Of a DNA stretch of 64,000 bases, positions 22,163 to 31,087 are shown piece after piece. The stretch is from NCBI RefSeq assembly GCF_013466605.1, contig NZ_CP059162.1, positions 2,914,001-2,978,000 of the forward strand, given 5' to 3'. The notes under the pieces are model-generated. The model was not told where the DNA came from. It saw nothing but the letters and a program-made list of their open reading frames with translations, and made no database searches. This DNA comes from Pseudomonas chlororaphis subsp. aurantiaca (GTDB lineage: Bacteria > Pseudomonadota > Gammaproteobacteria > Pseudomonadales > Pseudomonadaceae). Position numbers and translations under genes: made by a program. Positions within the stretch are counted from its first letter, which is position 1; every line of letters begins with the position of its first letter.

Positions 22163-22306
22163 TCACCTGGCCATTTCCTGTCGGTACTGGCGCATGCGCC
22201 CGATGCTGTTCAACTGCTCGAGCAGCAACACCAGCCAGGGGCATACTTGAGGTTTGCGCGCACGCCCGCGACTCAGGCAATGCATCTGCAGGCGAGCGAT
22301 GGCCAT
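22163..22306 (-). CDS. Possible 47-aa peptide in an otherwise empty gap
   Basis: The 387-base gap 21967-22353 holds no recognisable gene. The only suggestive item is this 47-codon frame (begins MAIARLQMHC, ends RQYRQEMAR) with balanced composition and a Trp-Leu rich centre (CPWLVLLLEQL). It lacks a convincing Shine-Dalgarno, so it may be chance. It sits just downstream of the exporter gene on the same strand. Confidence 0.25.
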   Translation of the reverse strand: MAIARLQMHCLSRGRARKPQVCPWLVLLLEQLNSIGRMRQYRQEMAR

Positions 22307-22353
22307 GGCCACCGAACGATTTCAGCGGCCGTATGACGGACCCTTGGCTGATT

Positions 22354-23892
22354 TCACTCCACACTCAGCGTCAATGGCCGCGGCTGCGGGATGGGGTTGC
22401 GCATCAGCGTACCCACCGTCACTGCCGCCAGCAGCGCCAGGAGGCCGGCGACCCAGAGCACCACGCCGAAGCCGTCGACGAAGGCCTGGCGGGCCAGGGG
22501 TTCGACCAGCCCTTTCGCGGAGTCGGGCAGCAGCGCCAGGGCCGCGGGCATGTCGCCGGCCACCACCTGTGAGGCGATGGCCTGGGCCTGGTCGAGCCAT
22601 GGCGTGGCGCTCTCGCCCAGGCTGGCGTGCAGGCGTTGCTGGGTATGGCTGCCGAGCAGGGCGCCGAACACGCCGATGGCCAGCATGATGGCGCTGAAGC
22701 GCATGGTGGTGCTCAGGCCCGAGGCCATGCCGGCGCGGTCGCGGGGCACGCAGGCCATGATGTTTTTCTGCGTGTCGCCGTTGAGCAGGCCGGCACCGGC
22801 ACCGGTCACCGCGATAGCCAGGGCGAAGCTCAGGTAGCCGCCCGCCTGCACGGCCCAGGCCGCGAGCAGGTTGCCGCAACCGACCAGGGTCAGGCCGGCG
22901 GCCATCAGGGTCGCCGGGGCATAACGCGTCGCCAGGCGCACGCCGATGCGCGGGCAGATCAGCATGGTCAGGGCAAATGGCAGCATGCCCAGCCCCGAGG
23001 CGATGGCCGAGAGGCCCAGGCCGTTCTGCAGGTAGAAGGGCAGCAGGGTCATCATCACCTGGGCGCAGCCGGCGTAGGCGAACATCCCCAGCAAGGCACC
23101 GATAAAGCGCGGATGACGGAACAGCTGCAGGTCGACCATGGGCCGGCGCTGCACCCGCTCGATCAGCACGAACAGCCCGAGCAAGGCCACGCCGGCCAAC
23201 AGCCGGGTGTAGGTCAGCGGGTGGCTCCAGCCGATGCGATTGGCTTCGATCAGGCCCCAGATCAGGCACAGCAGGCTGGCACTGAAGGCCAGGCTGCCCC
23301 AGGGATCGAGGCGCGCGGCCTGGGTATCGCGGGACTCCGGTATCGCGCGCAACACCATCAGCACCAACAGCCCGCCCACCGGCAGGTTGAGGTAGAAGAT
23401 CCAGCGCCAGCCGATGAACTCGGTGATCAGGCCGCCGACGGTCGGCGCGGCGGTCATCGCCACGCCCATGCAAGCCCCCCAGAGCGCCCAGGCCTTGGCC
23501 CGTTCGACCTCGTCATGGAAGGTGTGGCCGATGGTGGCCAGGGCCGAGGTCAGCAGCAGCGCCGCGCCGACGCCCTTGATCGCCCGGGCGATGTCGAGCA
23601 ACAGCACGTTGGGCGCGGCGCCACAGCCGAGCGAGGCGAGGATGAACAGCCCGAGGCCGCAGAGCAGGGTGCGCTTGCGCCCGAAGCGGTCGGCCAGGCT
23701 GCCGGCCGGCAGCAGCAGGGCGGCGAAGGCCAGCATGTAGGCGCTGACCACCCACTCGATATCGGCGAAGTTGGCCCCCAGGTCGCGGGCGATGCTCGGC
23801 AGCGTCACCGCGACTATGTTGGTGTCGAGCACGATCAGCGAACACACCCCGGACGCGGTGAGCAAGGTCAGGCGCGGGCTGGCCGGCCTCAT
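22354..23892 (-). CDS. DHA2-family (EmrB/QacA type) MFS drug exporter
   Basis: 512-residue proton-driven exporter with about 14 hydrophobic spans, the DHA2 topology. The loop 2-3 motif A is visible as GSLADRFGRKRTL (about residues 64-76), and motif C-like sequence lies in span 5 region (GMASGLSTT further on belongs to a later loop). The early motif LDTNIVAVTLPSIA (about 22-35) is typical of EmrB/QacA proteins. ATG 23892 overlaps the stop of the HbpS-like gene by four bases (ATGA), so the two are co-translated. Divergent LysR 24490 is the likely regulator. Substrate unknown. Confidence 0.9.
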   Translation of the reverse strand: MRPASPRLTLLTASGVCSLIVLDTNIVAVTLPSIARDLGANFADIEWVVSAYMLAFAALLLPAGSLADRFGRKRTLLCGLGLFILASLGCGAAPNVLLLDIARAIKGVGAALLLTSALATIGHTFHDEVERAKAWALWGACMGVAMTAAPTVGGLITEFIGWRWIFYLNLPVGGLLVLMVLRAIPESRDTQAARLDPWGSLAFSASLLCLIWGLIEANRIGWSHPLTYTRLLAGVALLGLFVLIERVQRRPMVDLQLFRHPRFIGALLGMFAYAGCAQVMMTLLPFYLQNGLGLSAIASGLGMLPFALTMLICPRIGVRLATRYAPATLMAAGLTLVGCGNLLAAWAVQAGGYLSFALAIAVTGAGAGLLNGDTQKNIMACVPRDRAGMASGLSTTMRFSAIMLAIGVFGALLGSHTQQRLHASLGESATPWLDQAQAIASQVVAGDMPAALALLPDSAKGLVEPLARQAFVDGFGVVLWVAGLLALLAAVTVGTLMRNPIPQPRPLTLSVE

Positions 23893-24386
23893 GGCTGCAC
23901 CCGTTGACCCAGCGTGGCGAGGGCGGCCTGGGCGATTTCATCGTCGTGGGCCGGGGTGTCGGCGCTGATGCCGATGGCGCCGATCACCTGGCCGTCGACG
24001 CGGATCGGCTGCGCGCCTTTCATCATCAGCAGGCCCGACGTGATGGCCGCCTGGCGCCCGCCGTTGATGGCATTTTCCAGGTCGCCGGAAGGGCGCTTGA
24101 ACAGCGCCGAAGTGCGCGCCTTGCCCTGGGCCAGTTCGATGCCGGCCACCACCGGCGCACCGTCCATGCGCGCGCTGAGGATCGGCCAGCCGCCGTCGTC
24201 GACTATCGCCACGGCGCAGGGCCAGCCCTTGGCCGTGGCGGTTTCCTGGGCGGCGTTGAGCAGTTGCTGGGCGGTGGCGAAATTGAGGATTGCCTTCTGG
24301 GCAACGTCGGCGTTTTTCTCGGCGGCGAAAGTCGCGGGCACGCTGCAGCAAGTGATCAGGGCCAGAAACAGAGGTTTGACGTGCAT
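23889..24386 (-). CDS. GlcG/HbpS-family secreted heme-binding-like protein
   Basis: 165 residues with a Sec signal peptide (about 1-21, VPATFAAEK). The remainder is the GlcG/HbpS domain: VAIVDDGGWPILSARMDGA, KARTSALF, and GAIGISADTPAHDDEIA near the C-terminus. Such proteins bind heme or small ligands and often sit next to efflux or redox genes; the actual ligand here is unknown. It is first gene of a two-gene operon with the MFS exporter and is divergent from a LysR regulator, an arrangement that suggests inducible detoxification. Confidence 0.87.
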   Translation of the reverse strand: MHVKPLFLALITCCSVPATFAAEKNADVAQKAILNFATAQQLLNAAQETATAKGWPCAVAIVDDGGWPILSARMDGAPVVAGIELAQGKARTSALFKRPSGDLENAINGGRQAAITSGLLMMKGAQPIRVDGQVIGAIGISADTPAHDDEIAQAALATLGQRVQP

Positions 24387-24489
24387 GGCTTGGGCTCTCT
24401 ACTGTGAAGGTCCAGCCAGCTTATCCCGGGCTTTCGCCCGCTCTGTTAGGCGCGCTGGAGCACTTCATTACCTTTGAGCTAACGCACTT

Positions 24490-25365
24490 ATGGAAATCCG
24501 TCATTTCCGCTATTTCCTGGCGGTGGCCCGGCAACGCAATTTCACCCGCGCCGCCGAACAGCTGGGCATCGCGCCGCCGACCCTGAGCCGGCAGATCCAG
24601 GACATGGAGCAGGCCCTGGGCACCCGTTTGTTCGTGCGCCAGCAGCGCGAGGTCAGCCTGACCGAGGCCGGCGCCGCCCTGGTGCGCGAGGCCGAAGCCA
24701 CGGTGCGCCAGTTCGAGTTCGCGCAACGTAACGCCCAGCGCGCCGGGCGCGGCGAGATCGGCCATATCGAGTTGGGCTACGTGGCCTCGGCGGTGTATTC
24801 GGGGCTGTTGCAAAAACAGGTGCAGCGCTTCAGCCAGGACTGCCCGGACGTCAGCCTGAGCGTGCGCGAAAGCCCGATGGCGGCGCTGCCGGGGTTGGTG
24901 GCCGAGGGACGCTTCGACATCGGCTACATCCGCTCGCCCATGACCCTGCCCGAAGGAGTGGAAGCCGTCCGCCTGGATGCCGAAGGTTTTGTCCTGGCGC
25001 TGCCCGCCGAGTCCTGGCTGGGGCGCTTGCCGGAGATCGCCCCGGCCCATCTGCACAACGAGACCTTCGTGCTTCCCGAGCAGATCAGCGGCACCTTGCA
25101 GGTCGCCGCCGAGGGCGGTTATGCGCCGAAACTGGGGCCGCAGCCCGGCGGCCTGGTGGCGGTGCTGGCCCTGGTTTCCCTGGGGCAGGGCGTGGCCGTG
25201 GTGCCGGAGTCGGTGGTCGGGCACGTGGGGCTGCCCAATGTGTTGTACCGGCCGATCCAGGGCAGCACGGCGTCGTCCTGGCTGTCGCTGATCCACCGCC
25301 GCTTCGAAAAGGCCCCGGCGGTGGCGCGGTATATCGAGCAGGTCAGAGGCCAGTTTCGGGGGTAG
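24490..25365 (+). CDS. LysR-family transcriptional regulator
   Basis: 291 residues: N-terminal winged helix (about 1-60; MEIRHFRYFLAVARQRNFTRAAEQL and PTLSRQIQDMEQALGTRLF) and a C-terminal LysR substrate-binding domain. It is divergent from the HbpS-MFS operon with a 103-base intergenic region, the classical arrangement for LysR control of the neighbour. The inducer is unknown. Confidence 0.93.
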   Translation: MEIRHFRYFLAVARQRNFTRAAEQLGIAPPTLSRQIQDMEQALGTRLFVRQQREVSLTEAGAALVREAEATVRQFEFAQRNAQRAGRGEIGHIELGYVASAVYSGLLQKQVQRFSQDCPDVSLSVRESPMAALPGLVAEGRFDIGYIRSPMTLPEGVEAVRLDAEGFVLALPAESWLGRLPEIAPAHLHNETFVLPEQISGTLQVAAEGGYAPKLGPQPGGLVAVLALVSLGQGVAVVPESVVGHVGLPNVLYRPIQGSTASSWLSLIHRRFEKAPAVARYIEQVRGQFRG

Positions 25366-25445
25366 GTGAATGATGCCAGCGATGCGGAGTTCTATCTGTG
25401 TTTCTTGCGTCTACGCAATATGACCTGAGACCGTACGGAGTGCTC

Positions 25446-26164
25446 ATGGACACATTCAAGCGTTTTAATTTCAAGTTGAGTTTTGATAAGCAGAAGATTT
25501 CCCAGGTTGCCGAACAGGAACAAATCGACAGGAGCCTGGCCTTTCTCAAGGCGATAGGCGAGATCGACCCGATCCTCAAGAAACTGGTTCTTATGCGCCG
25601 AAGGCAAGGATGACGGCCTGACGCACAATGTGCTCCTCGACCCGAACAGTCTGCGGCGGGAAATAGCCTCCTGGAAAGACTGGGGCTTCGACGTCAACGA
25701 CATGAGTTTTGTGCTGTGGAACGGGATATCCGATCCACTCAAGGGCGGGCTTTCGATCACCTATCACGCACGAAGCGGCGGCTCGTTGCCCGCGGGTATC
25801 GAGTTTTCCGAAGCCGGGACATTGGTCCGTTGCCAGCAGGATCCTCGGCAGGGCATTGTCGAATTAATGAACACGGCGGTCGGTCTCTGGCCGGAAATTT
25901 CCTGGGGCGTGGTCGCTCCCAACGAATATTTTCGCAAGCAGCGGGTGTTCCAGGACCGGCAGACCATCGGCTGGATCGGCTATTGTCCGCACCCGCTGTC
26001 GGCGGCGGATTTTCCGGAGGTCGCTGAACTGCGTCCCATCCCGGGGAACCATCGTCGTTGCCTGTCCCGGCATCATGGACGAGAAGAACGTCCAGCATGT
26101 GCAGATAGTGGGTGACACCGATATCAAGCTGGTGGAGCTCGGGCTTTTGCCCGGGCGCTATTGA
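25446..26164 (+). pseudogene. Frameshifted Imm52-like immunity protein gene
   Basis: Three consecutive frames together read as one protein of about 238 residues. Frame one starts at ATG 25446 (MDTFKRFNFKLSF) with CGGAG just upstream. It shifts near 25583 into a frame reading WFLCAEGKDDGLTHNVLLDP, and shifts again near 26046 into TIVVACPGIMDEKNVQHV, ending LLPGRY at 26164. Each shift is equivalent to a one-base insertion. The pattern ILKKWFL plus WKDWGFDV and VLWNGISDPLKGGLSI resembles Imm52-type immunity proteins that neutralise polymorphic toxins. No toxin gene is adjacent. Either a decayed orphan immunity gene or two sequencing errors. Confidence 0.6.
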
Positions 26165-26174
26165 GTCAGCCCAG

Positions 26175-26204
26175 GCAGGCTCGCTTTTGCAGGAGCGAGC
26201 CTGC
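26175..26204. terminator. Hairpin between convergent genes
   Basis: Perfect 11-bp inverted repeat GCAGGCTCGCT / AGCGAGCCTGC with an 8-base loop between the immunity-like pseudogene and dhaL. No strong T run, so it may be a REP-derived transcription or mRNA-end structure rather than a classical terminator. Confidence 0.45.
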
Positions 26205-26216
26205 TCGCGCAGCGCT

Positions 26217-26861
26217 TCAGACCAGGCACGTCTCTATCGAGTCCGCCAGTTGCGTGAGGATCAGGCAGCAGGACACGGCGCCGGCATCCAGTACCCCCAG
26301 CGAGCGCTCGCCCAGGCGGCTGGCGCGGCCGATCTTCGCCACCAGGTCGCGGGTCGAGTCCCGGCCCTGGGAGGCCGCGCTTTTCATCCGCTGCAGGGCC
26401 TCCTTGAACGAGGCGCCGCCGGCTTCGGCCTGTTCGAACGCCTCCACCGCGGGAATCAGCGTATCCATCAGGCACTTGTCGCCCACCCCGGCGTCGGTGA
26501 TGTCCTGCAATGAGCTCAGCCCGCCGCGCAATAGCCGGGCGAAGCGGGCGGCGTCGATGTGCTGGCAGCTGCGCACTTCGTCGGCCATGCCGATAAACAG
26601 GCTGCCGTAGAGCGGGCCCATGGAGCCGCCGATGCCTTCCATCAGGCTCAGGGTCAATTCGTCGAGGGCGCCGGCCAGGTCCAGCTGGCGGCCGGTGATG
26701 ACCCGGCCGCAGTGGGCGAAACCCTTGGCCATGTTGATGCCGTGGTCGCCATCGCCGATGGCGCCGTCGACTTCGCTGAGGTATTCACGGTTGGCGACTA
26801 TCACCGTCACCAGGTCGTTGACGATGGCGCTGCCGTCGAGGCTGGAAAAATGCTGGCTCAT
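26217..26861 (-). CDS. dhaL: Dihydroxyacetone-kinase-type subunit DhaL
   Basis: 214-residue nucleotide-binding (DAK2/DhaL) subunit of a ketose kinase. Metal-binding aspartates are visible at D32, D37 and D39 in VDGAIGDGDHG. GGSMGPLYGSLF and DAGVGDKCLMDTL match the phosphate-binding and helix-barrel regions. It lies 3 bases after dhaK. No PTS-type DhaM is present in the window, so phosphoryl transfer is probably ATP-based. In this cluster the substrate is more likely erythrulose than dihydroxyacetone (inference from neighbours). Confidence 0.93.
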   Translation of the reverse strand: MSQHFSSLDGSAIVNDLVTVIVANREYLSEVDGAIGDGDHGINMAKGFAHCGRVITGRQLDLAGALDELTLSLMEGIGGSMGPLYGSLFIGMADEVRSCQHIDAARFARLLRGGLSSLQDITDAGVGDKCLMDTLIPAVEAFEQAEAGGASFKEALQRMKSAASQGRDSTRDLVAKIGRASRLGERSLGVLDAGAVSCCLILTQLADSIETCLV

Positions 26862-26864
26862 GGT

Positions 26865-27866
26865 TCACTCCGCCTGGGTCATGCCGATGGAGCGGCAGGG
26901 GTGGTCGATCAGGGTTTTCAGTTCGGCGTCCAGGCCCAGCAGGGTCAGGGTCACGCCCATCATTTCCAGGGAGGTGAAGTAGTTGCCGACATAGCAACGA
27001 TGGATCTTCAGGCCCCTGGCGGTGAGTTGGCGCTCGACTTCGGCGTAGAAGATATACAGCTCCATCACCGGCGTGGCGCCGAGGCCGGAGACCAGCACCA
27101 CCAGGCTGTCGTCGCGGCTGAAGTTGCGATCGGCGAGGATCGGCGCGAGCATGCGCTCGGCCATGGCGGCGGCGGACTCGACCGGCACGACCTGGATGCC
27201 GGGTTCGCCATGGTGGCCGATGCCCAGCTCCATCATACCGTCGGCGATCTGGAAGTTCGGCTTGCCCACCGCGGCAATGGTGCAGGGCGTGAGGCCGACA
27301 CCGATGGAGCGGCACTGGTCGACGGCCTTTTGCGCCACACCGATCACTCCGTCCAGGTCATAGCCCTGGGCGGCGGCCGCGCCGCCGACTTTCCACATGA
27401 AGATCTCGCCCGCCACGCCGCGGCGTTTGCCGATCTCTTCACGGGGCGCGGAGGCCACGTCGTCGTTGGCCACCACGGTGCGGATCCGCATGTCCTTGCT
27501 GGCGGCCATTTTCATCGCCAGCTTGACGTTCATGTTGTCGCCGGCGTAATTGCCGTACAGGCAGGCCACGCCTGCGCCCTGGTCGGCGGCGCGGAAGGCG
27601 TCGAAGAAGCTCTTGGCGGTGGGCGAGGAGAAGATTTCACCGACCGCCACGGCATCCACCAGGCCGGGGCCGACATAGCCGAGAAAGGCCGGCTCATGGC
27701 CGGAGCCGCCGCCAGTGACGATGCCCACCTGGCCGGCCTGCGAGAGGCGGCGCTTGCGGATGACCCGTGGGTTGGCCTCGTATTGGGCCAGTTCGGGGTG
27801 GGCCAGGAGTATGCCTTGCAGCATGTCCTCGACCACCTGGTCCGGATCGTTGATCACTCGATTCAT
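26865..27866 (-). CDS. dhaK: Dihydroxyacetone-kinase-type subunit DhaK
   Basis: 333-residue ketose-binding subunit (DAK1/DhaK). GGGSGHEPAFLGYVG (about residues 50-65) contacts the substrate. The His that forms a covalent hemiaminal with the ketose carbonyl lies in GIGHHGEPG (about residue 218). Start ATG 27866 (MNRVINDPDQ). Transcribed with dhaL. DhaK homologues serve as erythrulose kinases in tetritol pathways (for example DerK/LerK in Mycobacterium), and the flanking dehydrogenases, isomerase and ABC transporter support that reading here. Confidence 0.93.
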   Translation of the reverse strand: MNRVINDPDQVVEDMLQGILLAHPELAQYEANPRVIRKRRLSQAGQVGIVTGGGSGHEPAFLGYVGPGLVDAVAVGEIFSSPTAKSFFDAFRAADQGAGVACLYGNYAGDNMNVKLAMKMAASKDMRIRTVVANDDVASAPREEIGKRRGVAGEIFMWKVGGAAAAQGYDLDGVIGVAQKAVDQCRSIGVGLTPCTIAAVGKPNFQIADGMMELGIGHHGEPGIQVVPVESAAAMAERMLAPILADRNFSRDDSLVVLVSGLGATPVMELYIFYAEVERQLTARGLKIHRCYVGNYFTSLEMMGVTLTLLGLDAELKTLIDHPCRSIGMTQAE

Positions 27867-27997
27867 GACGCGGTTCCTTGTTCCTGTTAGCTGCACGGCT
27901 GTGCAGTGAATCGTCGGCAAGCTCGCCTCCCGGGGAGGGAGTGGGAGAGTCCGCGGGTGCGGGCTTGCCGGCGAACCGGTTGGAAGGCAGTGGGGCC

Positions 27998-29104
27998 TCA
28001 GGGCTTGAGCACCACCTTCAATGATCGGTCGCCGCGCTCCATCACCGCGAAGGCCTGCTTGAAGTCGGCCAGGGCGAAGGTGTGGGTGACCACGTCGCGC
28101 ATGTCGATCTTGCGCTTGCCGATAAAGTCGATGGCCCGTGGGTACATGTAGGGCCCCAGGTGCGAGCCGAGCACGTCCAGCTCCTTGCGGTCGCCGATGA
28201 TCGACCAGTCCACCGTGGCTTCGTCGTTGAACACGCTGAACTCGACGAAGCGCCCGAGCTTGCGCAGCATTGCCAGGCCCTGGTTGACCGCCTTGTGATG
28301 ACCGGTGGCTTCGATATAGATGTCGCAGCCGTAGCCGTCGGTGATCGCGCGAATCTTCTCCAGCACGTTCTCTTGGGCCGGGTTCCAGACTTCGTCGGCG
28401 CCCATGCGCAGGGCCAGCTCGGCGCGTTCGGGCTTCATGTCGAGGACGATCAGGCGCTTGGGGTTGCGCATCCGCACCGCGCCGATGATGCCCAGCCCCA
28501 GGGTGCCGGCGCCGGCCACGACCACTATGTCGTCGAAACCGACATCGGCGCGCTCGGCGGCGTGCAGCGAGCAGGCCAGGGGTTCGATGAGGATGGCTTC
28601 GTCCGGTGGAATCTCGTCCGGCACTTTGTGCACGATGCCTTCTCTGGTGAAGATCATGTACTGCGCCATGGCGCCCTGGACATTGTTCTGGAAGCCGTAC
28701 AGGTCGTGCTTCTGGCACATCCAGTACTGGCCGTGGTTGCAGAAGCGGCAGCCCCAGCACGGCACTATCTGCTCGGAGATCACCCGGTCGCCGACCTGCA
28801 CCCCGCGTTTTTCCGCGCCCGGCCCCAGGGCCACCACGCGGCAGACGAACTCATGGCCGGGGATCATCGGCGGCTTGACGTAGCGCGGCTGCTCGGCGTC
28901 GCCCCAGAAGGAGGGGGCGCCACGGTAGGTCTTGATGTCGCCCATGCAGATGCCGCACAGCTCGACCTTGGTCAGGATTTCGTCCGGGCCGGGTGTCGGC
29001 ACCGGCACCTGTTCCAGGCGGTAGTCTTCGGGGCCGTGGCAGACCACGGCCTGCATGGTGCTGGGAATCTCGGGTGACAGGTGTTCGGCGGACAAGGTGG
29101 ACAT
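27998..29104 (-). CDS. Zinc-dependent polyol dehydrogenase (erythritol/threitol dehydrogenase-like)
   Basis: Medium-chain dehydrogenase, 368 residues from ATG 29104 (MSTLSAEHL), which has GTGAGG nine bases upstream; the in-frame GTG 29119 is an alternative. Catalytic zinc site CGICMGD and IPGHE; structural zinc Cys cluster in CWGCRFCNHGQYWMC; Rossmann motif GAGTLGLG. The N-terminal MQAVVCHGPEDYRLE and IVPCWGCRFC...HDLYGF regions closely recall the erythritol/L-threitol dehydrogenase EltD of the mycobacterial tetritol pathway (from memory, not searched). It likely oxidises a C4 polyol to erythrulose with NAD+. Confidence 0.85.
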   Translation of the reverse strand: MSTLSAEHLSPEIPSTMQAVVCHGPEDYRLEQVPVPTPGPDEILTKVELCGICMGDIKTYRGAPSFWGDAEQPRYVKPPMIPGHEFVCRVVALGPGAEKRGVQVGDRVISEQIVPCWGCRFCNHGQYWMCQKHDLYGFQNNVQGAMAQYMIFTREGIVHKVPDEIPPDEAILIEPLACSLHAAERADVGFDDIVVVAGAGTLGLGIIGAVRMRNPKRLIVLDMKPERAELALRMGADEVWNPAQENVLEKIRAITDGYGCDIYIEATGHHKAVNQGLAMLRKLGRFVEFSVFNDEATVDWSIIGDRKELDVLGSHLGPYMYPRAIDFIGKRKIDMRDVVTHTFALADFKQAFAVMERGDRSLKVVLKP

Positions 29105-29143
29105 GGCGACGGGCCTCACTGCATGAATGGGAGTAGCGCTCGA

Positions 29144-29902
29144 TTACTGGATGCTGTAGCCGCCATCGATCACCACGTTCTCTCCGGTGATCATCTGCGC
29201 GGCGTCGCTGAGCAGGTACAGCACCAGCCCGGCGATTTCCTCGGGCTGGGCGAAACGGCCGACCGGGATCTGCGATTTGGCCCGTTCGCCCAGTTCGCCG
29301 GCCCAGGCCTTCTTGCCCAGGGCGGTCTCGACTATGGTCGGCGAGACGGCGTTGACGTTGATGCCATGGGCGGCCCATTCCATGGCCAGGACCTTGGTCA
29401 TGCCCACCACCGCGGCCTTGCTCGCGCAATAGGCCACGTGCCGGTCCAGGCCGATGACGGCGGCCTGTGAGGCGAGGTTGACGATGCGTCCGCTGCCTCG
29501 TTCGAGCATGTGCCGGGCGCAGGCCTGGGCAACGAAAAAGCTGGCCTTGAGGTTGATATCCAGGGTGGTGTCCCAGGCGTTTTCGTTGACTTCCAGGGCC
29601 TTGTCCAGCAGGGCGACGCCGGCGCTGTTGACCAGGAAATCCAGGCGCCCGAAGTGCTCGGCGACCCGGTCCACGGCATGCTGCACCTGGTCCAGCTGGC
29701 GCAGGTCGAGGGCCAGCCCCAGGTGCCCGCCGCCGAGGCGGGCGGCGATCTCGACGACCTCCGGGTCGCGATCCAGCAGCGCTACCTTGGCGCCGCGTTC
29801 CACCAGCAACGTGGCGCAGGCCAGGCCGATCCCGGCGGCGCCACCGGTGATCACCGCGCAGCGACCGCTGAGGTCGAAGGCCTGATCCCAGAATCCGGAC
29901 AT
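29144..29902 (-). CDS. Short-chain dehydrogenase (polyol/threitol type)
   Basis: 252-residue classical SDR: cofactor motif TGGAAGIG (about 20-27), NSAGVA strand, Ser of NLASQAAV, and the catalytic Y-x3-K in YCASK (about residue 160). The C-terminal GENVVIDGGYSIQ is typical of FabG/GolD-like enzymes. It sits 39 bases upstream of the zinc dehydrogenase in the same direction. In tetritol pathways such an SDR acts as D-threitol dehydrogenase, giving a second entry to erythrulose; that role is inferred here. Confidence 0.87.
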   Translation of the reverse strand: MSGFWDQAFDLSGRCAVITGGAAGIGLACATLLVERGAKVALLDRDPEVVEIAARLGGGHLGLALDLRQLDQVQHAVDRVAEHFGRLDFLVNSAGVALLDKALEVNENAWDTTLDINLKASFFVAQACARHMLERGSGRIVNLASQAAVIGLDRHVAYCASKAAVVGMTKVLAMEWAAHGINVNAVSPTIVETALGKKAWAGELGERAKSQIPVGRFAQPEEIAGLVLYLLSDAAQMITGENVVIDGGYSIQ

Positions 29903-29933
29903 GATGTTGACTCCTGTATGGCGAGTGAATGGC

Positions 29934-29960
29934 TGTAGGAGCGAGGCTTGCCCGCGATGG
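29934..29960 (+). repeat. REP element
   Basis: Copy of the TGTAGGAGCGAGGCTTGCCC repeat between the sugar-binding protein gene and the SDR gene, inside the polyol operon; it may cause differential stability of the transporter and enzyme messages. Confidence 0.7.
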
Positions 29961-30015
29961 CGGATTCATAGCCACGCATGCGTCGACTGGAAGGACGCCA
30001 GCTCCTGCAGTGGGG

Positions 30016-31038
30016 TTATTTGCTGCCGGCGACCTGCTGGTACAGGCTGTCGGCATTGCTGTTGGTCACCGGCACCCACGGCAGGATGTACAGCTTGTCG
30101 GTGCCATCTCCCCATTTCACGTCCTGGGCATAACGCTCCCAGATCACCGACTGCGGCTTGTAGTCCTTGCCGGCCAGGGTGCGCAGGGCCACGTCCAGGG
30201 CGCCCTGGGACTGGGCCTGGGCGTCTTGCAGGAAGGTGGTGACTTCGCCTTTTTTCGCCGCCTGGATCGCATCCGGCATGCCGTCGATGGAGGTCACCGG
30301 CACGTCGCTGGGCGACAGGCCGCGGGACTTCACGGCCTGCAGGGCGCCGAGGGCCATGTCGTCGTTTTGCGCGATGATCCCGGAGATTCCGCCGTTGGGG
30401 TGGGCATTGAGCCAGTCCTCGGTCAGCGACAGGGCCTCGGCGCGCGACCAGTTGGCGGTCTTCATTTCGATGACCTTGATCCCGGGGTTCTTCTTCAGCA
30501 CCTCCATCTCGCCTTTCTCGCGGTCGATCTGTGCCGACTGGCCGATCGGGCCCTGGATGATCACCACGTTGCCCTTGCCCTGGAGCTTGTCGACCATGGC
30601 CTGGGCCTGCAGGCGGCCGCCCTCGACGTCGTCGTTGCCGACATAGGGCACGCTGGCGCTGGCGACCTTGGTATTGGAGGCGATCACCGGAATGTCGTTT
30701 TCCTGGGCGCGGGCCACGGCGCCGACACCGGCCTTGGTGTCGATCGGCACGAAGATGATTGCGTCGTAGCGCTGGGTGACCATGGTTTCGATCTGGTTGT
30801 TCTGGGTCAGCGCGTCGTAGTTGCCGTCGAACACGGTGATCTGCACCGCGCCGTCCTTGACCGCCGGATGCTGTTTCAATTCACGTACCCAGTTCTGCAT
30901 GAACTGGCCCTTGAGGCCGTAGACCGCGGCACCGATCTTGTAGGGCTTGCCTTCGGCCAGGGCCATGCCGCTGGCGAGCAGGGAGGCCGTGGCCAGGGTG
31001 AACAGGGAGGTGCCAAAGGTGGTGGGGGAACGCTTCAT
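30016..31038 (-). CDS. Sugar/polyol ABC transporter periplasmic binding protein
   Basis: RbsB-family binding protein, 340 residues from ATG 31038, with a Sec signal peptide (about 1-28, LASGMALAEG). Typical signatures: FVPIDTKAGVGAVARAQ, IASNTKV, and AQNDDMALGALQAV. It is followed by the dehydrogenases and preceded by its permease, so it is the specificity subunit of the operon's transporter. Ligand probably the polyol that induces the cluster. Confidence 0.93.
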   Translation of the reverse strand: MKRSPTTFGTSLFTLATASLLASGMALAEGKPYKIGAAVYGLKGQFMQNWVRELKQHPAVKDGAVQITVFDGNYDALTQNNQIETMVTQRYDAIIFVPIDTKAGVGAVARAQENDIPVIASNTKVASASVPYVGNDDVEGGRLQAQAMVDKLQGKGNVVIIQGPIGQSAQIDREKGEMEVLKKNPGIKVIEMKTANWSRAEALSLTEDWLNAHPNGGISGIIAQNDDMALGALQAVKSRGLSPSDVPVTSIDGMPDAIQAAKKGEVTTFLQDAQAQSQGALDVALRTLAGKDYKPQSVIWERYAQDVKWGDGTDKLYILPWVPVTNSNADSLYQQVAGSK

Positions 31039-31087
31039 GGGGAACTCCGTTATTGTTGTAGTCGTGCCATGGAAAGGACGGGGGGAG

